Source: Glaciihabitans sp. (GTDB taxonomy: Bacteria > Actinomycetota > Actinomycetes > Actinomycetales > Microbacteriaceae). Taken from it: a stretch of DNA of 57,868 bases. The stretch is taken from positions 1 to 57,868 of the forward strand of contig JAODMY010000091.1 of assembly GCA_025465535.1 (NCBI GenBank), in the 5' to 3' direction. The position numbers and the translations under genes are program-made. The first letter of the stretch is position 1. Every line of letters begins with the position of its first letter. Below, one piece after another: positions 35,270 to 45,327 of this stretch. The notes beneath the pieces were generated by a model. The model saw only the letters and a program-made list of their open reading frames with translations, was not told the DNA's origin and did no database searches.

Positions 35270-36199
35270 ATGATCGAAGCGACCGGGCTCACGAAACGGT
35301 ACGGAAGCAAAACGGCGGTCGACGGCATCGATTTCGCCGTGCGCCCGGGACTGGTGACCGGATTCCTCGGGCCCAACGGTGCGGGCAAATCGACCACCAT
35401 GCGACTGATCGTCGGCCTGGACCGCCCAACCGCCGGCACCGTGACCCTCAACGGTCAGAGGTATGCAGACCTCAAGTCCCCGCTGCACGAGGTGGGCGTT
35501 CTGCTGGATGCGAAGGCCGTCCACACGGGCCGCAGCGCCTACAACCACCTCCGAGCCATCGCCGCGACACACCGCATCGGCCGTCGACGCGTCGATGAGG
35601 TCATCGCGCTCACCGGCCTCGAGTCCGTTGCCCGCAAGCGCGTCGGCGGCTTCTCGCTCGGCATGGGACAGCGGCTCGGGATCGCGACGGCCCTGCTCGG
35701 CGACCCGGGCATCCTGATCCTCGACGAACCGGTCAACGGTCTCGACCCGGAGGGCGTCATCTGGGTTCGCCAACTCGCCCGGCACCTCGCCAAGGAGGGC
35801 AGGACGATCTTCCTCTCCTCGCACCTCATGAGCGAGATGGCGCAGACCGCAGACCAGATCATCGTGCTCGGCCGTGGACGCATCATCGCTGATGCTCCGG
35901 TCGCCGACATCCTGGCCCAGGCCACCGGGACGGCCGTTCGGGTGCGCACACCGGATGCGGCCAGGCTCGCGCAGCTGCTGCACCGACCGCCGGAGGTAAC
36001 AGTAACGCAGAGCGCTCCTGACCTGATCGAGGTCAACGGGCTCGCGTCGTCGCAGATCGGCGAGATCGCGGCGACCTCTCAAATCGTGCTCCACGAGCTG
36101 ACTCCGGTCACCGGATCGCTCGAGGACGCCTACCTCGCCCTCACCCAGGATGAAGTCGAATACCACGCGGGCGGCACGCTCGAGGGAGCAGCACAGTGA
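35270..36199 (+). CDS. ABC transporter ATP-binding protein
   Basis: A 309-residue ATPase of the ABC-2/drug-exporter type. Walker A is GPNGAGKST at about 42-50, the Q-loop region follows at HEVGVLLDAKAVHTGRSA, the signature is degenerate (FSLGMGQRLG, as in many ABC-2 ATPases), Walker B is ILILDEPVNGLDPEG and the switch His is in SSHLMSEM. It pairs with the permease, whose start overlaps its stop by 4 bases. The exported substrate is unknown; the adenine-nucleotide domain has a C-terminal regulatory extension of about 90 residues. Confidence 0.95.
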   Translation: MIEATGLTKRYGSKTAVDGIDFAVRPGLVTGFLGPNGAGKSTTMRLIVGLDRPTAGTVTLNGQRYADLKSPLHEVGVLLDAKAVHTGRSAYNHLRAIAATHRIGRRRVDEVIALTGLESVARKRVGGFSLGMGQRLGIATALLGDPGILILDEPVNGLDPEGVIWVRQLARHLAKEGRTIFLSSHLMSEMAQTADQIIVLGRGRIIADAPVADILAQATGTAVRVRTPDAARLAQLLHRPPEVTVTQSAPDLIEVNGLASSQIGEIAATSQIVLHELTPVTGSLEDAYLALTQDEVEYHAGGTLEGAAQ

Positions 36200-37080
36200 C
36201 GATACCAGCCGCACCAACGCCCACACGTATCGCATCCGCGCACCAGTCGGGGCGCCCGAAAGTGCGCGTGGTCGGCCTCTCGTTCGGCGGCATCCTCGTC
36301 TCCGAATTGATCAAGCTGTGGACGCTCCGTTCCACCGTGTGGTGCTGCGCCATCGTCCTCGCGCTCGCATTCGGGATCGGGCTGCTTGCCGCAGGGTTTG
36401 CCGGATCCCAGCCGGGCACGATCCCGGGGGCCGCGCAGCAGTCGCAGGCCGTGACTGTCGCGACGATCGGGGTCATCTTCGGCCAACTCGTCCTCTCGGT
36501 TCTTGGCGTGCTGGTCATCTCCGGCGAATACGGGACGGGCATGATCCGCTCGACATTGGCCGCGGTGCCGAAACGGATTCCGGCGCTGCTCGGCAAGGCG
36601 ATCGTCCTCGCCGTGACCTCCCTGGCCCTCGGGCTGGTGACCATCTACGGGACAGCGCTCCTCCAACTTCCGTTCCTGTCGAACGCGGGCATCCACACGA
36701 ATTTCGCTGACCCGAAGCTGAACCTCGCGCTTCTCGGTGGCGTTGCCTACCTCGCGCTGATCGCGCTGATGTCGTTCGGGATCGGCGCGATCATCCGCAA
36801 TAGCGCCGGGGGCATCGCGACCGCCCTCGGCCTGCTGCTCGTCCTGCCGACAGTGCTGCAAATCTTCGCGGCGGTGACCCGTGCGACCTGGGTGCAGAAC
36901 GTCGCGGAGTTCCTGCCGACCAACGCGGGCGGTCACCTGTTCACGTATGCCAGCACCGCTTCGACGTCCGTGGCTGGCGTCATCTCGCTCAACGCGACCG
37001 AGGGCGGTCTCGTCCTCGTGGCCTGGGCTGCGGTGGCGATCGTGGTTGCCGCGCTGCTGCTTCGTCGCAGGGATGCCTAA
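36196..37080 (+). CDS. ABC-2 type transporter permease
   Basis: A 294-residue permease with about six membrane helices (for example VTVATIGVIFGQLVLSVLGVLVI, LNLALLGGVAYLALIALMSFGIGAII, LVLVAWAAVAIVVAALLL). The SGEYGTGMIRSTLAAVPKR stretch is typical of ABC-2 permeases next to such ATPases. GTG start 36196 overlaps the ATPase stop (GTGA). Together they form a dimeric exporter at the cell membrane. Confidence 0.92.
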   Translation: MTIPAAPTPTRIASAHQSGRPKVRVVGLSFGGILVSELIKLWTLRSTVWCCAIVLALAFGIGLLAAGFAGSQPGTIPGAAQQSQAVTVATIGVIFGQLVLSVLGVLVISGEYGTGMIRSTLAAVPKRIPALLGKAIVLAVTSLALGLVTIYGTALLQLPFLSNAGIHTNFADPKLNLALLGGVAYLALIALMSFGIGAIIRNSAGGIATALGLLLVLPTVLQIFAAVTRATWVQNVAEFLPTNAGGHLFTYASTASTSVAGVISLNATEGGLVLVAWAAVAIVVAALLLRRRDA

Positions 37081-37091
37081 GACTCATTTAT

Positions 37092-37097
37092 TAGACT
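37092..37097 (+). promoter_or_regulatory. Candidate -10 element (TAGACT) before mscS-glbO
   Basis: TAGACT ends 7 bases before the ATG at 37105, giving a leaderless transcript independent of the ABC genes 24 bases upstream. Confidence 0.4.
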
Positions 37098-37104
37098 GGC
37101 CCGG

Positions 37105-38247
37105 ATGACTCAACTCGCGACGGCCGTGGCCACGAAGACCGACTGGTGGGACCAGTTTCTTCTTTTCGTCAGTAAAGACACGACCCCGCTGCACTCGCTG
37201 TTCGATGTCGTCGCGATCATTGTGGTCGCGATCATCGTTCGATTCATCCTGCGATTCGTGATCAACCGGGTCGTGCACCGGATCGTGAACGGCGTCAAGA
37301 AACGGCAGGGCACCGAAGATACCCAGGCGCTTCTAGCCTCCCCGCTGCGCGCCGTCCGGACGGTTCAACGCACCCGCACGCTCGGCAACGTGTTCAACAA
37401 CATCGTCTCGACGGTCATCGTCATCATTGCCGTACTGATGATCGTCAGCTCGCTGAATGCGAACATCACTTCCTCCTTCGCCCTTGTGACGGGCGCGCTG
37501 GGTGCCGGCCTCGGCTTCGGCGCGCAGAACCTCGTCAAGGATGTGCTCAACGGCCTGTTCATGGTTGCGGAAGACCAGTACGGCGTGGGCGATGTCGTGG
37601 ATGTGGGGGCCGCGACGGGCGTGGTCGAAGCGGTCGGCATCCGGATCACCCAGATTCGCGACGTGAACGGAACCGTGTGGTTCTGCCGCAACGGCGAGAT
37701 CCTGCGCGTCGGCAACGTGTCGCAGGGCTGGTCCCGCGCCATCATGGATCTCGCTGTGCCGTACGACGTGGATGTCCAGCTGGTGCAGGAGAGGATCCTC
37801 GCGACCGCCGTCGACATGGCAACCAACTCGAAGTGGCGCGCGCGCGTCGTCGAAAAGCCGGAGGTCTGGGGAATCCAGTCGATCTCGGCGGACAACATCG
37901 TCATCCGGCTCGTGATGAAGACCCGTCCTGGGAGCAAGGATGACGTCGCCCGCGAACTTCGAACGCGACTCAAGGCGACCTTCGACGAGCTGGACATCAA
38001 GCTGCCATCCCTCACGAGCGTCATCCTCACCGGATTCGATGGGGCCGAGAACGTGAGCGGAGCGCATCAGCCGCGGACGACGCCGAACCCGGTTGTGACG
38101 ACCGAGAGCCCGAAGCCGCCACGCGGGCGAGCCGCAAAGGCTGCGGCGGCCGATAAGCCTGCCGCTGGTGCTGCTGCGACGGGCGTCAAGCCCGCGACGA
38201 AGGATCCACGCGCGACCACCCTCCCCCTCCCGAAGGACAACCAATGA
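37105..38247 (+). CDS. Small-conductance mechanosensitive channel (MscS family)
   Basis: A 380-residue channel that opens under membrane tension to release solutes. An N-terminal helix (LFDVVAIIVVAIIVRFILRFVI), a second (VFNNIVSTVIVIIAVLMIVSSL) and the pore helix with its Gly/Ala pattern (FALVTGALGAGLGFGAQNLVKDVLNGLFM) precede the beta domain (VGDVVDVGAATGVVEAVGIRITQI). The C-terminal 70 residues are Ala/Pro/Lys-rich and look disordered. The stop overlaps the globin gene (ATGA). Confidence 0.94.
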   Translation: MTQLATAVATKTDWWDQFLLFVSKDTTPLHSLFDVVAIIVVAIIVRFILRFVINRVVHRIVNGVKKRQGTEDTQALLASPLRAVRTVQRTRTLGNVFNNIVSTVIVIIAVLMIVSSLNANITSSFALVTGALGAGLGFGAQNLVKDVLNGLFMVAEDQYGVGDVVDVGAATGVVEAVGIRITQIRDVNGTVWFCRNGEILRVGNVSQGWSRAIMDLAVPYDVDVQLVQERILATAVDMATNSKWRARVVEKPEVWGIQSISADNIVIRLVMKTRPGSKDDVARELRTRLKATFDELDIKLPSLTSVILTGFDGAENVSGAHQPRTTPNPVVTTESPKPPRGRAAKAAAADKPAAGAAATGVKPATKDPRATTLPLPKDNQ

Positions 38248-38690
38248 CTGGCGACAAGCCCGTACCGCCCAGCCCCGTGACGCTGCGCACAAGCGAAACC
38301 GGCGAGGCCGTGCAGGGAAACCTGTGGCATGAACTCGGCGGCCGGCCGACGTTCGAGAAGCTCGTGCGCAAGTTCTACGAGGGTGTCGCGAACGACGAGG
38401 TGCTCCGTCCGATGTATCCGGAGGCGGATCTCGAGGGTGCCATCCAGCGACTCACGGGCTTCCTTGAGCAGTACTGGGGCGGGCCGACCACGTACAGCCA
38501 GGAGCGCGGACACCCAAGGCTCCGGATGCGGCACCAGCCGTTCAAGGTGAATCCGGATGCCAGGGACCGCTGGATGCGCCACATGCGCGCCGCCGTCGAC
38601 AGCCTCGAACTCGCGCCGCTCAACGACGCGCTGCTGTGGGGCTACCTCGAGCGCGCCGCCCACGCGATGGTGAACACGTTCGACGAATAA
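38244..38690 (+). CDS. glbO: Group II truncated haemoglobin (trHbO)
   Basis: A 148-residue 2-over-2 globin. The expected heme-pocket residues are visible: Tyr45 (B10) in KFYEGVA, Tyr58 (CD1) in RPMYPE, the proximal His97 (F8) in RMRHQPF and Trp110 (G8) in RDRWMRHM. The WGGPTTYSQERGHPRLR stretch is characteristic of group II. Such globins bind O2 tightly and may handle peroxide or NO. The N-terminal 25 residues are extra. It is translationally coupled to mscS, a context I cannot explain. Confidence 0.96.
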   Translation: MTGDKPVPPSPVTLRTSETGEAVQGNLWHELGGRPTFEKLVRKFYEGVANDEVLRPMYPEADLEGAIQRLTGFLEQYWGGPTTYSQERGHPRLRMRHQPFKVNPDARDRWMRHMRAAVDSLELAPLNDALLWGYLERAAHAMVNTFDE

Positions 38691-38729
38691 CCACCGCGCT
38701 ACTCAACCGACAACAAGAGCGGGGCGAGC

Positions 38730-39551
38730 TCAGTCGGCGGCGGCAGACCGAGCGACGACGGTGCGCGCGTGACGCAGCACGGGCTCATCGACCATGCGAC
38801 CGTCGAAGGTGAAGACGCCGCGCTCGGTTGCCGCGGCCTCGAGAACTGCCCGCGCATCCGCGACTTCGGCGGCGGTCGGCGCGTACGCCGAACGAATAAC
38901 GGCGACCTGGCTCGGGTGGACGCAGGCTGTTGCGGCGAATCCGCTGGCCGCGGCATCCTCGGCCTCGAGGACAAGGCCCGACAGGTTCGGGATGTCCAGG
39001 AAAACGGAGTCGATTGCCGCCGTTTCATGAGCTGCAGCAGCAAGCAGAACCGCCGATCGGGCGTGCTTCGCGACCTCACGGTAGCTGCCATCCGCATGGC
39101 GACTGGAGGTTCCGCCGATCGAGGCGACGAGGTCCTCCGCGCCCCACATTAGCGCGACGACGTGGTCGGCGGTGGCGATTTCGCCGGCGGCAAGGACGCC
39201 AGCTGCGGTCTCACACAGCGCGATCACGTCATACTCCCGCAGGGCCTCGACCTCGGCGGCGTTGGTCGCTTTGGCGAGCATGACCGTGCGATATGCCGTG
39301 CGGGCGAGGGCGGCTAGATCCAGCTCGAAATCCTCGGTCGCGAACGCATTGACGCGCACGATCGTCCTCGCCGGATCGAGCGGATGCGACACCAGCGCCT
39401 CGCGGGCGGTCGCCTTGTCCGCGGGAGCAACCGCATCCTCGAGGTCGAGGACCACGGCATCCGCCCGCTCGGCCGCCTTCGCGTATCGATCCGGACGGTC
39501 GGCCGGGCAGAACAGGAGCGCCGGGCCGAACTCGAACGTCACGGGGTGCAC
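38730..39551 (-). CDS. citE: HpcH/HpaI aldolase / CitE-like lyase, likely HMG-CoA lyase of leucine catabolism
   Basis: A 273-residue TIM-barrel lyase. Marks are [29 protein letters not shown] at the N-terminus with the metal-binding Glu/Asp, [28 protein letters not shown] and [12 protein letters not shown]. Its M. tuberculosis counterpart in the same gene setting, Rv2498c, cleaves (R)-HMG-CoA and citramalyl-CoA, so I predict the last step of leucine degradation here. It is the last gene of the six-gene minus-strand operon; the MaoC stop overlaps its start. Confidence 0.85.
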   Translation of the reverse strand: MHPVTFEFGPALLFCPADRPDRYAKAAERADAVVLDLEDAVAPADKATAREALVSHPLDPARTIVRVNAFATEDFELDLAALARTAYRTVMLAKATNAAEVEALREYDVIALCETAAGVLAAGEIATADHVVALMWGAEDLVASIGGTSSRHADGSYREVAKHARSAVLLAAAAHETAAIDSVFLDIPNLSGLVLEAEDAAASGFAATACVHPSQVAVIRSAYAPTAAEVADARAVLEAAATERGVFTFDGRMVDEPVLRHARTVVARSAAAD

Positions 39552-40015
39552 CAGACGAGTGCGGTGCGGCCGGCGGTAGCAACCACGTCGCCATCCTGGT
39601 TCCGCGCGGTGTGCACCAGCGTCACAATGCCCTGGCCCGGCCGAGACGACGAAAGGCGTTTTGCGTCCACCACCGTCTCCGAATACATCGTGTCGCCGAT
39701 GAACAGGGGCTTCGGAAACGCGACGTCGGTGAAGCCGAGATTGGCGACGAGAGTGCCCTGCGTGAGCTGCGCGACCGAGCTGCCGACAAGCGTCGAGAGC
39801 GTGAACATCGAGTTGACCAGACGCTGTCCGAACGGCTGGGTCGCCGCAAAGGCGGCGTCGAGGTGGAGCGCCTGCGTGTTCATCGTCAGGGTCGTGAACA
39901 GCACATTGTCGGCCTCGGTCACGGTGCGCCCCGGGCGATGGAGGTAGCGCGTGCCGAGTTCGAACTCCTCGAAGTAGAGGCCCCGCTGCTCAACAGTTTT
40001 CAGCGGCTCGCTCAC
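39539..40015 (-). CDS. MaoC family hot-dog dehydratase (putative methylglutaconyl-CoA hydratase)
   Basis: A 158-residue hot-dog protein with the MaoC features [33 protein letters not shown] (Asp and His of the active site) and [17 protein letters not shown]. The M. tuberculosis neighbour Rv2499c acts with Rv2498c as hydratase for itaconyl-CoA or 3-methylglutaconyl-CoA, so I infer this step. It overlaps the CitE-like gene by 13 bases and the ScoB-like gene by 4 (ATGA), showing tight coupling. Confidence 0.87.
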   Translation of the reverse strand: MSEPLKTVEQRGLYFEEFELGTRYLHRPGRTVTEADNVLFTTLTMNTQALHLDAAFAATQPFGQRLVNSMFTLSTLVGSSVAQLTQGTLVANLGFTDVAFPKPLFIGDTMYSETVVDAKRLSSSRPGQGIVTLVHTARNQDGDVVATAGRTALVWCTP

Positions 40016-40503
40016 AGCGTGCTCCCCGGACGGATCAGTTCGGACGGGATGCGCAGTGGTGCACCCGTCGCCTCGACGACTCTTGCAATGCTCACGCCCG
40101 GCACGAGTTCGCGCAGGACGAGCCCGCGGGAGCCGCGACGATCCTCGAACTCGATGACGGCGAGGTCGGTGATGATTCGATCCACGCAGCCACGCGCAAC
40201 CACGGGAAGCGAACAGCGCCCGACGATCCGCGGGCGTCCCCGCCAGTCTGTGTGCTCCATCATCACGACGACGCGGTTGTTGGAGAGCTCGTCGATCGAG
40301 GCGCCTTCCATGCTGTTCACCATACGGCCGGGCTCGAGTTCGCTGGCCAGATCGCCGGATTCCGACACCTGTAGCGCACCGAACACCGCGACGTCGAGGC
40401 GGTCGTCGCTTCGCGAAAACCTACCGAGTGAACCGTGTTCGGAGTGCAGGATGATTTCTCCCGGTGCGATCTCACGAGGTGTCATCTCAACACCGAATCT
40501 CAA
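40012..40503 (-). CDS. Internally shortened CoA-transferase beta subunit (ScoB-like)
   Basis: The C-terminal two-thirds align with 3-oxoacid CoA-transferase subunit [53 protein letters not shown] and [12 protein letters not shown]. The N-terminal part keeps MTPREIA and an [10 protein letters not shown] segment matching the active-site Ser-Glu-Asn-Gly loop. But the usual N-terminal glycine-rich coenzyme loop and about 40-60 residues after the Glu are missing, leaving 163 residues against about 210-220. The frame stays open and overlaps both neighbours. No alpha subunit is visible. Start is TTG 40503 or ATG 40485. Confidence 0.8.
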   Translation of the reverse strand: MRFGVEMTPREIAPGEIILHSEHGSLGRFSRSDDRLDVAVFGALQVSESGDLASELEPGRMVNSMEGASIDELSNNRVVVMMEHTDWRGRPRIVGRCSLPVVARGCVDRIITDLAVIEFEDRRGSRGLVLRELVPGVSIARVVEATGAPLRIPSELIRPGSTL

Positions 40504-41690
40504 AATCCGAGTTCGCGGCTGATCACCATGAGCTGCACCTCGGTGGTGCCCTCGCCGATCTCGAGAATCTTGGAGTCCCGGTAGTGCCGCGCAACCGGAT
40601 TCTCGTTCATGAATCCGTAGCCCCCGAAGATCTGGGTCGCATCCCGTGCGTTGTCCATCGCGGCCTCGCTGCAGATGAGTTTTGCGAGGCTGGCCTGCAT
40701 CTTGAACGGCTGCCCAGCGTCGATGCGACGAGCCGCGTCATAGTAGGCGAGACGGGCGGCGTGCACTCGTGCCTGCATCCGCGCGATTGTGAAGGAGATG
40801 TGCTGGTTCTCGCCGATCGGGTGCCCGAAGACGTTGCGTGATTTCGCGTATCGGATCGACTCCTCGAGGCAGCCCTGCGCGGCACCCGTGCCGAGCGCGG
40901 CAAACGCGACGCGGCCCTCGTCGAGGCACTCGAGGAAATTCGCAAACCCACGACCGCGTTCGCCGAGAAGGTTGTCCTCTGGCACGCGCACGTTCGTGAA
41001 GGCCAGTGGATGCGTGTCGGACGTGTGCCAGCCGACCTTGTCGTAGGCAGGCAGCACCGTGAACCCTGGCGTGCCGCTTGGCAGGAGAATCGCGGAGAGT
41101 TCCTTCTTCGTGGATCCGTCGGAGCGCGTCGTCTCGCCTGTCACGCAGGCGATGGCGACCACGCTGGTGATCTCGGATCCGGAGTTCGTGATGAACTGCT
41201 TACTGCCGTTGATGACCCACTCGCCGTTCTCGAGCGTTGCGGTCGTCTTGGTGCCGCCGGCGTCGGATCCCGCGTCCGCCTCGGTCAGCCCGAAGCCGGC
41301 GAGAGCCCTGCCCGCCGTGAGATCCGGAAGCCACCGCAGCCGCTGCTCCTCGGTGCCGTTACGGAAGATCGGCATCATCCCGAGCCCCACGCCAGCCTCG
41401 AGGGTCACCCCGATCGACTGGTCTGCGCGGCTCAGCTGCTCGATCGCGAGGCAGAGCTGGAAGTAGGTCTTGCCCTGGCCGCCGTATTCCTTCGGGAAGG
41501 GCAGGCCGAACAGCCCCATCTCCCCCATCTGCGCGATGATCCCGTACGGAAGTTCGCGCTTGGTGTCGTACTCGTAGGCGGCGGGCGCGACCACGGTGTC
41601 GGCGAAATCCCTGACCTGGTCGATCAGGCGCTGCTCCTCGTCACTGAGGTTGTAGCTGGTAGTGAGATCCTGCAAAACGTCGTAACTCAT
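40500..41690 (-). CDS. Acyl-CoA dehydrogenase (probably isovaleryl- or short-branched-acyl-CoA)
   Basis: A 396-residue FAD flavoenzyme oxidising acyl-CoA to the 2-enoyl-CoA. Seen are GFGLTEADAGSDAGG (acyl-CoA dehydrogenase signature 1), KQFITNSGSE, QIFGGYGFMNENPVARHYRDSK and the catalytic Glu380 in IGEGTTE, the MCAD position; typical mammalian isovaleryl-CoA dehydrogenase has Ala there and its base elsewhere. The operon with a carboxylase pair argues for a leucine-pathway role. The same position holds fadE19 in M. tuberculosis. Confidence 0.92.
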   Translation of the reverse strand: MSYDVLQDLTTSYNLSDEEQRLIDQVRDFADTVVAPAAYEYDTKRELPYGIIAQMGEMGLFGLPFPKEYGGQGKTYFQLCLAIEQLSRADQSIGVTLEAGVGLGMMPIFRNGTEEQRLRWLPDLTAGRALAGFGLTEADAGSDAGGTKTTATLENGEWVINGSKQFITNSGSEITSVVAIACVTGETTRSDGSTKKELSAILLPSGTPGFTVLPAYDKVGWHTSDTHPLAFTNVRVPEDNLLGERGRGFANFLECLDEGRVAFAALGTGAAQGCLEESIRYAKSRNVFGHPIGENQHISFTIARMQARVHAARLAYYDAARRIDAGQPFKMQASLAKLICSEAAMDNARDATQIFGGYGFMNENPVARHYRDSKILEIGEGTTEVQLMVISRELGF

Positions 41691-43687
41691 GCTGCTGCTC
41701 CTTCGTGGGGGCTTATCGATGCGACGACCTGGTCGAGTGCAACCAGATCGCCCGGATGGACGTCGATGGTGACGACGCCGGCTAGCGATGCGAGCATTTT
41801 GTGCTCCATCTTCATGGCTTCTATGGTGACGAGCAGTTGCCCGATGCCGACCGAGTCGCCGGTCGCCGCTTCGACCGCAACGACCGTGCCCGGCATGGGC
41901 GAGCGGATATCCGGGTTGGCCGCACCCGCGACCCTCGTGAGAGTCGCGCGATGGTCGGCGAGTTGCGCCGCGCGATCGCGAAGCTGCCCGTCCCAGGTCG
42001 TGCCATTGGCGGCGATCCAGATGTGGCCGAGGTGTTCGGCGATTGTGAGCGTGGTGGTCGTGCCGTCGAGTTCGAGTCGGTGGGCGCGTTGATTTTGTTG
42101 GCGGAGGCGAGCGCCCTGGGGATCGGTGTCGCCGACGGTGACCGTGTCATCTCCGACACCGCTGTTAGAAACACAGGCGTCGACCGCGGTATCGGCGTCC
42201 AGCCGGAAGCTGTAGCGCGATGGGCGATGCGCGCCGAGGCGCCAGCCATCCGCCCGTTGCCAGGGCGACCCTGCCTGTACCCCGTGCACGAACAGCGCGG
42301 CGGCGACCAGGAAATCGTGCGGATCGACGGGCTTCAGGATGTCGCCCTCGCGCCGGGCGATCAGCCCCGTGTCGAGACGGCCGGCCCGCACCTCCTCGTC
42401 CGCGAGCAGCGACCGCAGGAACGCGACGTTGGTGCGCACACCGAGGACGACGGTGTCGGCCAGCGCCGCATCCAACAGTCGAATGGCCTCGTCACGGTCG
42501 GCCCCGTGCGCGATGATCTTCGCGAGCATCGGGTCGTAATCGGCGGTGATGACCTGGCCTTCGAATAGCGAGCTGTCGACGCGCACGCCGCTCGGCTGCT
42601 CGAGGTGCAGCACGGTTCCGGTCGAGGGCAGGAAGCCTCGCGCCGGGTCCTCGGAGTAGAGGCGCGCCTCGATCGCGTGGCCGGTGAGAATGATGTCCGA
42701 CTGTGCGATCCCCAGCGGCTCTCCCGCGGCGATTCGCAGCTGCTGTTCGACCAGGTCGAGCCCCGTCACGAGTTCGGTCACGGGATGTTCGACCTGCAGC
42801 CGCGTGTTCATCTCCATGAAGAAGAACTCGTCGGGCGCGGCCGCGCTCACGAGAAATTCGACCGTCCCGGCGCCGCGGTAGTCGACGCTGCGGGCGACCT
42901 CGCAGGCCGCCTCCCCCATCCGACGCCGCTGCTCGGCACTGAGCAACGGCGACGGAGCCTCTTCGATGATCTTCTGGTGCCGACGCTGCAGCGAGCACTC
43001 GCGCTCTCCGAGATGGATGACCGCGCCGTGCGCATCCGCGAGAACCTGCACCTCGATGTGCCGCGGCTCGCTGACGTAACGCTCGAGCAGCAACGTGTCG
43101 TCGCCGAACGCGCCGAGCGCGACCCTGCGCGTCGCAACGAGCGCGGCGGGGAGGTCTTCGAGATCCTCAACGACGGTCATCCCCTTGCCGCCACCACCGG
43201 CGGACGGCTTGATGATGAGCGGCACGCCCACGGTTTTCGCGGCCGCGATCAACTCGGCATCGGACATCCCCGCGGATCCCGCGCCCGGCGTCACGGAGAC
43301 CCCGCGCTGGGCGACGTGCTCTTTGGCCCGGATCTTGTCGCCCATGATGTCGATCGCCAGGGCGTCGGGGCCGACGAAGACGATGCCGGCGTTTGCGCAG
43401 GCGCGGGCGAAGTCGGCGTTCTCGGACAGGAATCCGTAGCCGGGATGAATCGCCTCGACGCCCTCGCGCTTCGCCGCCGCGATGATCGCGTCGATGTTGA
43501 GGTAGCTCATCGCAGCGGATGCCGGACCGATGCGGACGGCGACATCCGCCATTCCGACGTGCTTCGCGGCCGCATCCGCATCGCTGTAGACGGCGACCGA
43601 GCGGATGCCGAGGGCCCGCAGCGTCTCGAGGACGCGGCAGGCGATTTCGCCGCGGTTGGCGACCAGCACTGAGGTGAACACGGTCAC
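41687..43687 (-). CDS. accA1: Acyl-CoA carboxylase alpha subunit (biotin carboxylase + biotin carrier), likely 3-methylcrotonyl-CoA carboxylase
   Basis: A 666-residue fusion. The biotin carboxylase part has [30 protein letters not shown], the ATP-grasp loop [11 protein letters not shown] and [13 protein letters not shown]. The C-terminal biotinyl domain has the target lysine Lys626 in EAMKMEHKM. The middle is poorly conserved. Start is GTG 43687 overlapping the stop of the beta subunit (GTGA); the frame is open further upstream. It carboxylates biotin for the carboxyltransferase encoded next to it. Confidence 0.94.
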   Translation of the reverse strand: MTVFTSVLVANRGEIACRVLETLRALGIRSVAVYSDADAAAKHVGMADVAVRIGPASAAMSYLNIDAIIAAAKREGVEAIHPGYGFLSENADFARACANAGIVFVGPDALAIDIMGDKIRAKEHVAQRGVSVTPGAGSAGMSDAELIAAAKTVGVPLIIKPSAGGGGKGMTVVEDLEDLPAALVATRRVALGAFGDDTLLLERYVSEPRHIEVQVLADAHGAVIHLGERECSLQRRHQKIIEEAPSPLLSAEQRRRMGEAACEVARSVDYRGAGTVEFLVSAAAPDEFFFMEMNTRLQVEHPVTELVTGLDLVEQQLRIAAGEPLGIAQSDIILTGHAIEARLYSEDPARGFLPSTGTVLHLEQPSGVRVDSSLFEGQVITADYDPMLAKIIAHGADRDEAIRLLDAALADTVVLGVRTNVAFLRSLLADEEVRAGRLDTGLIARREGDILKPVDPHDFLVAAALFVHGVQAGSPWQRADGWRLGAHRPSRYSFRLDADTAVDACVSNSGVGDDTVTVGDTDPQGARLRQQNQRAHRLELDGTTTTLTIAEHLGHIWIAANGTTWDGQLRDRAAQLADHRATLTRVAGAANPDIRSPMPGTVVAVEAATGDSVGIGQLLVTIEAMKMEHKMLASLAGVVTIDVHPGDLVALDQVVASISPHEGAAA

Positions 43688-45288
43688 ATCCTGAACAGGC
43701 CGAAGGCCGGATCTGGCAGCGGAACCGCCGCCACGACGTCGAGCGCGAGGCCCAGGATCGTGCGGGTGTCCGCCGGGTCGATGATGCCGTCGTCCCAGAG
43801 TCGCGCGGTCGAGTAGTACGGGCTGCCCTGAGTCTCGTACTGGTCGCGGATCGGCGCGCTGAACGCGGCCTCGTCGGCTGCCGACCACTCGTCGCCCCTG
43901 CCCTCGATCTGCTCGCGGCGAATGGTCGAGAGGACGGATGCGGCCTGCGGTCCGCCCATCACCGAGACCCGGCTGGCGGGCCACATCCAGAGGAATCGAG
44001 GATCGTAGGCGCGCCCGCACATCGAGTAGTTGCCCGCGCCGAACGAACCGCCGATGACGACCGTCAGCTTCGGGACACGGGTCGTCGCGACGGCCGTGAC
44101 CATCTTGGCCCCGTTCCTCGCGATGCCCTGAGCCTCGGCCTCACGACCGACCATGAACCCCGAAATGTTCTGCAGGAACAGCAGCGGAATGCCGCGCTGG
44201 TCGCACAGCTCGATGAAGTGCGCGCCTTTCAACGCCGACTCGCTGAACAGCACGCCGTTGTTCGCCACGATGCCGATCGGATGCCCGTGCAGACGCGCAA
44301 ACCCGGTCACCAGGGTTGTCCCGTACTCGCTCTTGAACTCGGCGAACTCGCTCGCATCCACAAGACGTGCGATCACCTCTCGCACGTCGTACGGGCTTTG
44401 CACGTCCGTCGGGACAACCCCGTACAGTCCGTCGGTGACGGCGGGATCGCGGGTCTCGATGACATCCCAGGCGGGCTCTGCCGGCTTCGGCAGGGTCGCG
44501 ACAATATCGCGCACGATCTCGAGCGCGTGCTCGTCATCGTCGGCGAGGTGGTCGACCACGCCGGAGACGCGGGCGTGCAGGTCTCCCCCGCCGAGCTCCT
44601 CCGCCGTGACGATTTCGCCGATCGCGGCCTTCACGAGCGGTGGTCCGCCGAGGAAGATCGTGCCCTGGTTGCGAACGATCACGGTCTGGTCGCTCATTGC
44701 CGGCACGTAGGCGCCACCCGCCGTGCACGAGCCCATGACGCTGGCGATCTGCGGGATGCGCGCCGCGGACATCCGCGCCTGGTTGAAGAAGATTCGGCCG
44801 AAATGGTCGCGGTCGGGGAAGACCTCGTCCTGCATGGGCAGGTACGCGCCGCCCGAGTCGACAAGGTAGATGCAGGGCAGGCGGTTCTCGAAGGCGATCT
44901 CCTGTGCGCGCAGGTGCTTCTTGACCGTCAGCGGAAAGTAGGTGCCGCCCTTGACCGTCGCGTCGTTCGAGATCACGAGGACCGGTCGGCCGTGCACGAG
45001 ACCGATGCCGGCGACGACTCCCGCCCCCGGGGCCTCGTCGCCGTAGACGCCGTTGGCTGCGAGCGGCGCGATCTCAAGAAAGGGACTCCCGACATCCAGC
45101 AGCTGGTCGACGCGCTCGCGGGGAAGGAGTTTTCCGCGGGCAACGTGGCGTTCGCGGGACTTGGCCGGCCCGCCGAGAGCCGCCGTCGCGAGGCGTTCCT
45201 TCAGCTCCGCAACGAGGGCGCGCTGGGCGGAGTCGTTGTCGCGAAAAGCGTGATCGCTTCGATCCGCGCGAGTGCTGAGCGTCTCCAT
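43684..45288 (-). CDS. accD1: Acyl-CoA carboxyltransferase beta subunit, likely 3-methylcrotonyl-CoA carboxylase
   Basis: A 534-residue carboxyltransferase with crotonase-like halves. Stretches such as [79 protein letters not shown] and [25 protein letters not shown] are those of MCCB/AccD1 proteins rather than propionyl-CoA carboxylase. First gene of the operon; divergent from the TetR gene with a 59-base intergenic region carrying two operator-like sites. Expected to carboxylate 3-methylcrotonyl-CoA. Confidence 0.94.
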   Translation of the reverse strand: METLSTRADRSDHAFRDNDSAQRALVAELKERLATAALGGPAKSRERHVARGKLLPRERVDQLLDVGSPFLEIAPLAANGVYGDEAPGAGVVAGIGLVHGRPVLVISNDATVKGGTYFPLTVKKHLRAQEIAFENRLPCIYLVDSGGAYLPMQDEVFPDRDHFGRIFFNQARMSAARIPQIASVMGSCTAGGAYVPAMSDQTVIVRNQGTIFLGGPPLVKAAIGEIVTAEELGGGDLHARVSGVVDHLADDDEHALEIVRDIVATLPKPAEPAWDVIETRDPAVTDGLYGVVPTDVQSPYDVREVIARLVDASEFAEFKSEYGTTLVTGFARLHGHPIGIVANNGVLFSESALKGAHFIELCDQRGIPLLFLQNISGFMVGREAEAQGIARNGAKMVTAVATTRVPKLTVVIGGSFGAGNYSMCGRAYDPRFLWMWPASRVSVMGGPQAASVLSTIRREQIEGRGDEWSAADEAAFSAPIRDQYETQGSPYYSTARLWDDGIIDPADTRTILGLALDVVAAVPLPDPAFGLFRM

Positions 45289-45302
45289 CGACAGTCCATT
45301 CA

Positions 45303-45318
45303 GTTAGCGTGCCCTAAC
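45303..45318. promoter_or_regulatory. TetR operator candidate, site 1
   Basis: GTTA-GCGTGCCC-TAAC, flanked by A and T to give AGTTAG...CTAACT, lies in the 59-base gap between accD1 and the TetR gene. It has the same GTTA-N8-TAAC layout as site 2. Confidence 0.6.
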
Positions 45319-45327
45319 TGAGTTTAG

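Noticed and set aside
32282-36235. A 1317-codon open frame on the minus strand opposite pepN and the ABC ATPase
   Set aside because: High-GC codon bias leaves the antisense frame free of stops. The sequence is Arg/Val/Gly/Asp-rich without any domain, and the plus-strand genes are clear.
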